Positions 34,170 through 38,845 of a stretch of 38,845 nucleotides of DNA are shown here, one piece after another. A program made the position numbers and the translations under genes. The first letter of the stretch is position 1. The number at the start of each line of letters is the position of its first letter. The notes beneath the pieces are model-generated. The model worked only from the letters and a program-made list of their open reading frames with translations. It was not told the DNA's origin and searched no databases. The stretch is taken from contig MNJR01000022.1 of NCBI GenBank assembly GCA_001920415.1, positions 1 through 38,845 on the forward strand. Direction: 5' to 3'. Source of the DNA: Acidobacteria bacterium 13_1_20CM_3_53_8. Its GTDB lineage: Bacteria > Acidobacteriota > Blastocatellia > Pyrinomonadales > Pyrinomonadaceae.

Positions 34170-34321
34170 CTATAGCGGTTCTCACTTGAATGCGACTGTT
34201 GCAGCCAAGCGTTCAGGTCAGTACCGCCTGCGGTAGCGGGCGGGTGATCGCGCGGCTTGAGACCCGCCCGCTACCGCAGGCGGTACTGACAGGAGTCGCA
34301 CTCAACTGAGAACTGCTATAG
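34170..34321. mobile_element. MITE-like nested palindrome inside cassette 7
   Basis: Outer 28-bp arms (34170-34197 and 34294-34321; starting CTATAGCGGTTCTC) match with three mismatches, and inside them a perfect 29-bp pair (34217-34245 and 34262-34290) starts GTCAGTACCGCCTGCG. The inner arm is the same family as the element at 20602-20767. There is no coding sequence. The outer ends are not flanked by an evident target duplication, so a non-autonomous transposon is only a suggestion. It begins five bases after the R' of attC6. Confidence 0.75.
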
Positions 34322-34493
34322 TGGAATGGAATCCGCGCTATACAGAACCATTGCTTAGGAATATAGTGTTGCCGAATCGAGCATAGCTCGCTCCGTTCTC
34401 AGTTTCTCTGGAATGCGCCAGACCATCTGAAGTCCATAGCCAACTCCATCACCCAGCAAGAGGAAATGGAATGAAAATCTGGAAGGAAGAAAA
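34322..34493. other. Leader of cassette 7
   Basis: About 170 bp without a supported gene, other than a possible eight-codon frame (34471-34497, MKIWKEEK) whose TGA overlaps the next gene's ATG (ATGA) and which follows AAGAGGAAA. The mini-frame could couple translation, but it may be incidental. The rest of the leader shows no promoter I can support. Confidence 0.4.
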
Positions 34494-35129
34494 ATGAAGC
34501 GACAAATGATTTTGTGCCTGATGATAATTTTGCTGTGTGTTACAAGCGGTGTTGCTCAGTCCCGCATTAACCGGCCAAGTTCAACACCAAACTCAGCCAC
34601 CATAACCGATATTCGGAAAGTTGATTTCCTTAACTTCACCTATCATTCCTCTCTATGCTCACAGGAATATGGAAGAAAGGGTATTGGCAAGATAGTTCGC
34701 GTACGTAATGGCGAATTCAAGAATAAGAATGTTTATTTTGCTGTTGCAGACAATAAGATTGTTTACGCAGATGTGACGGGCGATGGGCGTGAAGACGCCA
34801 TCGTACCTATTGGCTGTGGCGCAACTACGGCCAACTTTGCTCTCTCTGAAGTCTATATCTACACAATTCAAAATGGACGCGCCACGTTACTTGCAGAGAT
34901 TAGCGACAGGGATATGGAGCGGGATTATCGCCACTATTATCCTGATGCTGAATCTTATTGGGGCGTTAATGAAAACGGCTTAAAGGTAAAAAATGGTAAT
35001 CTCGAAATTGAAGTGCTTGCAGATGGCTCACATGCTTCCCCGAAATATATCGTGACGCTGGAATATCGTTTGAGTGGCGAGACTCTTCGCTTAATTGGAA
35101 AGCCACAAAGAAGGAGTTTCGGACAATGA
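34494..35129 (+). CDS. Cassette 7: secreted protein with FG-GAP-like segment
   Basis: A signal peptide (MKRQMILCLMIILLCVTSGVAQS, residues 1-23) starts this 211-residue protein, with a ribosome site GGAAGGA. The mature part carries YADVTGDGREDAIV (about 96-109), a calcium-loop-like FG-GAP/VCBS pattern (DxTGDGxxD), and VYFAVADNKIVY. The remainder is beta-rich with no recognised domain. It is probably exported and folded outside the cytoplasm; role unknown. The attC site follows 42 bp after the stop, so it is the only gene of cassette 7. Confidence 0.75.
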   Translation: MKRQMILCLMIILLCVTSGVAQSRINRPSSTPNSATITDIRKVDFLNFTYHSSLCSQEYGRKGIGKIVRVRNGEFKNKNVYFAVADNKIVYADVTGDGREDAIVPIGCGATTANFALSEVYIYTIQNGRATLLAEISDRDMERDYRHYYPDAESYWGVNENGLKVKNGNLEIEVLADGSHASPKYIVTLEYRLSGETLRLIGKPQRRSFGQ

Positions 35130-35170
35130 GCTTAATATTTGGCGAAGTTGCCTTTTGTCAACTACGCCGC

Positions 35171-35273
35171 GCCTAACAACTCATTCAACCGGAGCGCGAT
35201 TGAGCTTGTCTTTCATCGAGAACTTGTGTGGATTCGGTGTTGTGTGCGCGCCCGGTTAATTCCAGCGTTAGGC
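35171..35273 (+). other. attC site 7
   Basis: R'' GCCTAAC and R' GTTAGGC are perfectly complementary. The CCGG stem AACCGGAGCGCG pairs with GCGCGCCCGGTT, and the central TTTCATCGAGAACTTG is shared with sites 1-3. Confidence 0.93.
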
Positions 35274-35328
35274 GCTTGCTTCTTTGCTAACAATTAAGCC
35301 TGATGTATCCTGAGATGGAGGTGTGAAG

Positions 35329-35529
35329 ATGCTAAATACTATTCGTGCAGTCGTGCGTGAGGGGAAAATCGAGTTGCTGGAAAATGTAGAGATTCCAGAG
35401 GGAACGGAAGTTCTAGTCACTCCACTAGTTGATGAGCCTAGCTTCTGGTTAAACGCCAGCGAAAGTTCATTGAATTCTGTCTGGGATAATTCAGAGGATG
35501 ATGTATATGCCGAGTTACTCGAAAAATGA
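35329..35529 (+). CDS. Cassette 8: putative antitoxin
   Basis: This roughly 66-residue protein (ATG 35329 after a strong GGAGGTG ribosome site; a GTG at 35323 is possible) reads MLNTIRAVVREGKIELLENV, then EIPEGTEVLVTPL. That N-terminal pattern (RAVxxxGKIxLLxxxxLPEGxxVxVT) is the AF2212/DUF104-type antitoxin fold, related to AbrB-like DNA-binding antitoxins. The acidic C-terminal part (NSEDDVYAELLEK) is suited to bind the toxin. It overlaps the downstream toxin gene, giving the classical antitoxin-first operon, probably autoregulated. Confidence 0.8.
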   Translation: MLNTIRAVVREGKIELLENVEIPEGTEVLVTPLVDEPSFWLNASESSLNSVWDNSEDDVYAELLEK

Positions 35530-35839
35530 AGTAATTCTGGTGCGCTATCCTTTCTCTAACCTATCAGGCTCGAAAGTCCGACCTGCCATTATCGTCAATG
35601 ATTCACATGCCTCACAGGATGTCATTATAGTGCCGCTTACGAGTAAAGTATCGCCTCTTTTAGCAGGCGAATTTGTATTAGAGGATTGGAAGTCAGCCGG
35701 ATTGAATGTGCCTTCTGCGGCGAAGCGCGGACTTTACACGGTGCATCAGAGTTTGGTTATAAAATCTATTGGGAAGCTATCTGACAGAGATGCCAGAAGC
35801 TTGGAGAATTCGTTGCATTATTGGTTGGGCTTACATTGA
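35498..35839 (+). CDS. Cassette 8: MazF/PemK-type endoribonuclease toxin
   Basis: The protein has the PemK/MazF landmarks: KNEVILVRYPFSNLSGSKVRPAIIV (RxPF...RPxIIV, about 9-33), IIVPLTSKV (about 43-51) and the basic VPSAAKRGLYTVHQSLVIKSIGKLS (two adjoining motifs, about 72-96). These toxins cleave mRNA. Start codon is uncertain: ATG 35498, 35501 or 35507 (MPSYSKNEVI); 35507 is closest in length to the family. It overlaps the antitoxin gene by about 25 bp or more. Together they make a second toxin-antitoxin cassette in the array. Confidence 0.9.
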   Translation: MMYMPSYSKNEVILVRYPFSNLSGSKVRPAIIVNDSHASQDVIIVPLTSKVSPLLAGEFVLEDWKSAGLNVPSAAKRGLYTVHQSLVIKSIGKLSDRDARSLENSLHYWLGLH

Positions 35840-35858
35840 AAATTCAAAATCACGCCGC

Positions 35859-35959
35859 GCCCACCAACTCATTTAATCGGAGCGCGAATTAGCTGGTCTT
35901 TCATCGTCAACTTATCTTTATAGGCGGTTCGTCGCGCCCGGTTAATTCGGACGTTATGC
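35859..35959 (+). other. attC site 8
   Basis: R'' is GCCCACC, a poor match to RYYYAAC, so the left core is degenerate. R' is GTTATGC. The stem AATCGGAGCGCG faces GCGCCCGGTT with one mismatch. The start ATG of the next gene lies within the R' core. Confidence 0.85.
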
Positions 35960-36366
35960 GGATTGAGTCGGAGATTGAAATGGTAATCATACGAATAGTT
36001 GATCTGTTGATGTGGCTGTCCCTTCTGGCTATTGCCTGTGTAACGCCATACTTCATTCTTTACTTCTCAATTTATCAGATCAGAATATTAAAACGTGAGT
36101 GGAGACCTATTCTTGCCAAAACTATTATTTCCCTAATCGTCTGGTTAGCTCTTTCCTTAGTGATGTTCTTTGCGCTCTTTTTCAGCTTCATTTATGGAGA
36201 TAGGTTCGATAACGTTCCAACCTTATACGAAGAGATTGAAGTGATGCTTATTCTCGTTGGTCTGGTTGCCGTCTATAGTCTTTCTGGTTGGGGACTCTAT
36301 TATTGGGTCAAAGGGCGAGTAACAAACGACGTTAAAGAACAGAATCATATAAAGGGGCTTGTGTGA
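35956..36366 (+). CDS. Cassette 9: small membrane protein
   Basis: This 136-residue protein has hydrophobic helices at about 10-32 (VIIRIVDLLMWLSLLAIACV and beyond), about 55-78 (TIISLIVWLALSLVMFFALF) and about 95-118 (VMLILVGLVAVYSLSGWGLY), so three or four membrane spans. No family is recognised. The ATG at 35956 is part of the R' core (GTTATGC); an in-frame ATG at 35980 (MVIIRIVDLLM) is an alternative start outside the core. If the first is used, moving the cassette would change the start only if the core were altered. Confidence 0.7.
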   Translation: MRIESEIEMVIIRIVDLLMWLSLLAIACVTPYFILYFSIYQIRILKREWRPILAKTIISLIVWLALSLVMFFALFFSFIYGDRFDNVPTLYEEIEVMLILVGLVAVYSLSGWGLYYWVKGRVTNDVKEQNHIKGLV

Positions 36367-36374
36367 GCGAATCC

Positions 36375-36477
36375 GCCTAACAACTCATTCAACCGGAGCG
36401 CGAATAGCATAGTTTTCATGCGCGAGACTTTGTTGGTCATCATGGTTCGTCGTGCCCTGGTAATTCTGGCGTTGGAT
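36375..36477 (+). other. attC site 9
   Basis: R'' GCCTAAC and R' GTTGGAT. The left arm AACCGGAGCGCG faces a degraded right arm CGTGCCCTGGTAATTC, which lost part of CCGGTT. The cassette 9 stop lies nine bases before R''. Confidence 0.85.
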
Positions 36478-36545
36478 TGCTTGGGCTTGGCTAACTTTAG
36501 GGAATTCCGCTAAACTGCGTACGAAATATTGAGAGGATTATAGGA

Positions 36546-36854
36546 ATGAACAACGAAGAATTTGAGAAGAAAATGGAATTCATTCTTGAACAACAGGCGC
36601 AGTTTGCGTCTGACATTGGTGAATTGAAAGATGTGGTTGCCCGCCTTGCAAATGCCAGCTTGAATAGATTCGAGGCCATAGAAGAAAAAACTGCTCAAAG
36701 ATTTGAGGACGTAGATGAAAAAATTGCTGCATTAGTGGACTCTCAAGTCAGGCTTACTGAATCACAGTCTCGGACAGAAGATAGTCTGAGAAATCTTATC
36801 GCAGTAGTTGATCGTTACTTTAGTGAAGGTCGAAACGGCAAGTCTGAAGGTTAA
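36546..36854 (+). CDS. Cassette 10: small coiled-coil protein
   Basis: A 102-residue, highly charged helical protein preceded by GAGAGGATTATAGGA. Heptad-like runs such as EEFEKKMEFILEQQAQFASD, LKDVVARLANASLNRFEAIE and FEDVDEKIAALVDSQV predict a long coiled coil over most of its length. No enzymatic motif is present. It resembles small coiled-coil proteins found as cassettes and in phage or plasmid genes, but function is unknown. Confidence 0.7.
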   Translation: MNNEEFEKKMEFILEQQAQFASDIGELKDVVARLANASLNRFEAIEEKTAQRFEDVDEKIAALVDSQVRLTESQSRTEDSLRNLIAVVDRYFSEGRNGKSEG

Positions 36855-36899
36855 GGCGAAAGATTCCGGTGCAATTATTCTCTTTCAACGGAAGCCGCA

Positions 36900-37002
36900 A
36901 TCTAACAACTCATTCAACCGTAGCGGCATTAGCTTGATTTCCATACGCAGGACTTGAAGGCTTGATACAATACTTCCCGCCGCGTTAATTCGGGCGCTAG
37001 AT
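36900..37002 (+). other. attC site 10
   Basis: R'' is ATCTAAC and R' is GCTAGAT, with the first T of GTTRRRY changed to C. The left arm AACCGTAGCGG faces CCGCCGCGTT with an internal mismatch, so this is a weakened site. Confidence 0.82.
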
Positions 37003-37036
37003 GGCCATACTTTTTCTGAGAGAAAGGCGAACTCCA

Positions 37037-37384
37037 ATGCTTAAAAAAACAGGTCTGAAAGTTATGGCATTAGCTTTAATGCTAATCTTGTCGGGCGCGG
37101 ATTTGATGGCGCAAAGACGCATCAACTTTCGTACCGGACGTAGTTCGGCGACGGTGCGCGGAAACATTGGCGCAGGTGGTTACCGCGAATATGTGTTGCG
37201 CGGGCGTGCCGGTCAATTGATGTCAATCGAAATCACCTCCGGCAACGGCGCGGTGATCGTTAATGCCGGAAGCGCGAGCGGGAGAAGTTTCAGTTTGGAC
37301 ATGACCGGAGGTGATCATTTGCTCTCAGTCGTCAATACCGGGCGTAGCGCGACAAACTACACTTTAACGGTCTCAATCAGATAA
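37037..37384 (+). CDS. Cassette 11: small secreted protein
   Basis: The chosen ATG 37037 gives a 115-residue protein with a clean signal peptide (MLKKTGLKVMALALMLILSG, cleavage after about residue 26, near LMAQR). The mature part is beta-rich: RSSATVRGNIGAGGYREYVL, GQLMSIEITSGNGAVIVNAG, and a YTLTVSI ending, with the look of a small bacterial beta-sandwich (pre-peptidase C-terminal type), though no family is certain. It is exported; role unknown. Confidence 0.72.
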   Translation: MLKKTGLKVMALALMLILSGADLMAQRRINFRTGRSSATVRGNIGAGGYREYVLRGRAGQLMSIEITSGNGAVIVNAGSASGRSFSLDMTGGDHLLSVVNTGRSATNYTLTVSIR

Positions 37385-37441
37385 ATCTGCTCGCGCGCTT
37401 TGTACGAGATGTGTCGTCTAGAACAGAAATACCGACGCACT

Positions 37442-37549
37442 ATCTAACAATTCATTTAACCGGTGCGCGGATTTGATGGCTTTCATCATTCTTTACTGAA
37501 GATGAAAGTTGATGCTTCTTGCCGCGCCCGCTCAATTCCAGCGTTAGAT
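37442..37549 (+). other. attC site 11
   Basis: R'' ATCTAAC and R' GTTAGAT are exactly complementary. The left arm AACCGGTGCGCG faces CGCGCCCGCTC, where the CCGGTT box is degraded. The central region differs from the common type. Confidence 0.85.
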
Positions 37550-37585
37550 TGCTTCTCGAAAATAATCGGGCTAAGATTTTAAGCA

Positions 37586-38299
37586 ATGAATGATAGACCA
37601 ATAGCTCTTGATGCTTATGAAATTCTAGCCGATGCTTACGCATCAGTTATTGATACTAAACCGCATAACGCATATTACGAGCGCCCCGCAACTCTTTCGC
37701 TGTTGCCGGAGGTCAAAGGGAAAAGAGTTCTAGATGCGGCCTGTGGCCCAGGCGTCTACTCCGAATGGTTGCTTTCACATGGCGCGGAGGTCATCGCCGT
37801 TGATTCAAGTCCGAAGATGGTTCAATTAGCAAAGCAACGTCTTGGCACTGCATCAAATGTTCTGCAAGCAGACTTGAGTAAGCCTCTAACCTTTCTGGAT
37901 AGCTCGTCATTCGATATTGTGTTAAGTCCGCTCACAATGGAATATATAGAGGATTGGCACAGTACATTCGCGGAGTTTTACAGGGTATTGCGTCCCGTAG
38001 GTTACTTTGTCCTTTCCGTCACTCATCCTTTCTTCGATTACGTCTATTTCAAATCGAACAACTATTTTGAGATAGAATTGGTCGGCAGTGAGTGGCAAGG
38101 ATTTAACTCGGTTCAGGTTCACATGCCTAGTTTCCGCCGGTCGCTAGAAGCAACGCTCAATCCGCTTATTGAAGCAGGTTTCCACCTGGAACGAATTCTT
38201 GAGCCGAAACCAACGGATGAGTTTAAAGAAGCAGACCCGAAGCATTATGAAGAATTATTGCAGCAGCCGAGTTTCCTATGCATCCGTGCTAGAAAATGA
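37586..38299 (+). CDS. Cassette 12: class I SAM-dependent methyltransferase
   Basis: This 237-residue protein shows the methyltransferase motifs: VLDAACGPGVYSEWLLSHGA (motif I, about 48-67), EVIAVDSSPKMVQLAKQRLG (motif II acidic residue Asp, about 68-87), NVLQADLSKPL (motif III region) and SFDIVLSPLTMEYIEDW (motif IV). It resembles the ubiquinone/UbiE-type and methyltransferase-11 families. The substrate is unknown; the C-terminal half (FFDYVYFKSNNYFEIELVGS) has no diagnostic feature. It is a common kind of gene in integron arrays. Confidence 0.88.
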   Translation: MNDRPIALDAYEILADAYASVIDTKPHNAYYERPATLSLLPEVKGKRVLDAACGPGVYSEWLLSHGAEVIAVDSSPKMVQLAKQRLGTASNVLQADLSKPLTFLDSSSFDIVLSPLTMEYIEDWHSTFAEFYRVLRPVGYFVLSVTHPFFDYVYFKSNNYFEIELVGSEWQGFNSVQVHMPSFRRSLEATLNPLIEAGFHLERILEPKPTDEFKEADPKHYEELLQQPSFLCIRARK

Positions 38300-38307
38300 A
38301 ACTCGCA

Positions 38308-38416
38308 ATCTAACAATTCATTCAACCCGACTCGTGCATAGCGTTCCTTTCATGCTTGTTCTCTGCGATGAATGCTCTATGCTTCATGTGCGGGCGGGTG
38401 AATCGCAGCGTTAGAT
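38308..38416 (+). other. attC site 12
   Basis: R'' ATCTAAC and R' GTTAGAT are complementary, and R'' also matches the R' at the left end of its own cassette. The stem is of the CCCG type (AACCCGAC facing GGGCGGGTG) with one mismatch. Confidence 0.87.
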
Positions 38417-38517
38417 TTCTGCTGAGTGGTGAGAGAGCAAGATCGGTATAAATTTGGAGAGCTACTAAGCACTATGCTTTAATCAGCCGCTCGTTCAATT
38501 CGCCTTTGGAGATTTCT

Positions 38518-38826
38518 ATGTCCAGACTCCTGCTTGGTACTATCTGCGGTCTCATTTACGGCGCGTTGTCAGCCGCCTCGATGTTGCCGCTCAAGTTCGA
38601 TGACAAGACGGCTGCTCTAACAGGTGCGTTCCTCAATCGTTTCGCTATCGGCTTTGTTATCGGCGCGGCTCGCCTTCCCATGCCGAGTTGGGCTAATGGT
38701 CTGATCTTCGGCGTACTTCTCAGCCTACCGGACGCCATTATCACGAAGGCTTATGCTCCAATTCTCATTTTGGGCGCAGTCGGAGGACTCATCATTGGTT
38801 TAATCGTCGGTAAGTGGGGAGCTTGA
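38518..38826 (+). CDS. Cassette 13: small membrane protein
   Basis: A 102-residue protein (ATG 38518 after TTTGGAGAT) with hydrophobic helices at about 2-22 (LLLGTICGLIYGALSAASML), 43-52 (FAIGFVIGAA), 62-75 and 80-98 (LILGAVGGLIIGLIVGKWGA). The Gly/Ala-rich repeats suggest tightly packed membrane helices. No family is recognised. The attC site that would follow it lies beyond the right edge, so its membership of the array is inferred from position after attC12. Confidence 0.65.
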   Translation: MSRLLLGTICGLIYGALSAASMLPLKFDDKTAALTGAFLNRFAIGFVIGAARLPMPSWANGLIFGVLLSLPDAIITKAYAPILILGAVGGLIIGLIVGKWGA

Positions 38827-38845
38827 GTAATATTACGGTTTTCAA

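Larger units (their letters stand above)
27935..38845 (+). mobile_element. Integron gene-cassette array (12 attC sites, 13 cassettes; CALIN-like)
   Basis: All genes from 28106 to the right edge lie on the plus strand, and each single gene or gene pair is followed by an imperfect palindrome of 101-109 bp whose ends are RYYYAAC-like and GTTRRRY-like. These are integron attC sites. Twelve are recognisable. They share a common core (AACTCATTCAACCGG on the left, CCGGTTAATTC on the right) and partly the central sequence, a homogeneity typical of sedentary chromosomal arrays. The cassette contents are mostly unrelated in function and include two toxin-antitoxin pairs. No integrase gene is present in the 28 kb to the left, where the attI end should be, so this is a CALIN as seen here, or the array was separated from its integrase. 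The array continues beyond the window: the last gene's attC is not reached. Confidence 0.93.

Noticed and set aside
27935-38845. The regularly repeated motif could be a CRISPR array or simple dispersed repeat.
   Set aside because: Spacing is 0.5-1.5 kb with genes between, and the motifs are imperfect palindromes with integron core ends, so attC sites explain them.
1-38845. Search for rRNA, tRNA and phage genes.
   Set aside because: No recognisable rRNA segments, tRNA cloverleaf ends or phage structural genes were seen by eye; short RNAs could be missed.

Overview
The window looks like chromosomal DNA of an Acidobacteriota-type bacterium, most likely Blastocatellia. This placement is inferred from gene style, not from a marker gene. 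The clues are a TIGR02999-type ECF sigma factor coupled to a Ser/Thr kinase with TolB-like and TPR parts, a giant beta-helix/DUF11 secreted protein with a metzincin-like motif, a FecR-domain protein, and the order rimP-nusA-infB-rbfA-nrnA. No rRNA, tRNA, CRISPR array or phage was seen.

Layout. (1) Positions 1-4832, minus strand: a very large secreted protein that leaves the window on the left and is broken by two one-base frameshifts. (2) 5298-8548: ECF sigma factor overlapping a kinase/TPR sensor. (3) 9058-21594: a plus-strand run of core genes: rimP, nusA, infB, rbfA, nrnA (translation and RNA), cobO, accD, folC, a NUDIX hydrolase, a UBP-type zinc finger and plsC. Many gaps in this run, and two further on, hold inverted pairs of 7-bp tandem repeats. 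(4) 22009-27678: CPBP membrane protease, CrtI-like oxidoreductase, a frameshifted FecR-domain protein and a zincin-like lipoprotein, with long palindromic repeats between some of them. (5) About 27935 to the right edge: an integron gene-cassette array. It has 12 attC sites of 101-109 bp and 13 cassettes (the last cut by the window edge), with every gene on the plus strand.

The array is the main discovery. Each cassette gene or pair is followed by an attC site with an R'' core (RYYYAAC-like), the sequence AACTCATTCAACCGG or a variant, a variable loop, CCGGTTAATTC or a variant, and an R' core (GTTRRRY-like). The cassettes carry a PD-(D/E)XK/DUF6602-like protein, a HicBA toxin-antitoxin pair, a Kdo-hydroxylase-like oxygenase, a family 2 glycosyltransferase, an AAC(3)-family acetyltransferase, an acyltransferase-3 membrane protein, a secreted FG-GAP-like protein, a second toxin-antitoxin pair (MazF/PemK type), two small membrane proteins, a coiled-coil protein, a small secreted protein and a SAM methyltransferase. 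No integron integrase lies in the window. Because of the cassette orientation it would be expected on the left, so the array is either a CALIN (attC cluster lacking an integrase) or served by an integrase elsewhere.

A second notable point is that infB lacks most of its G1/P-loop motif (GHVDHGKT reduced to EEGKT after an apparent in-frame deletion). Together with three homopolymer frameshifts, this raises the question of assembly error versus real lesions.
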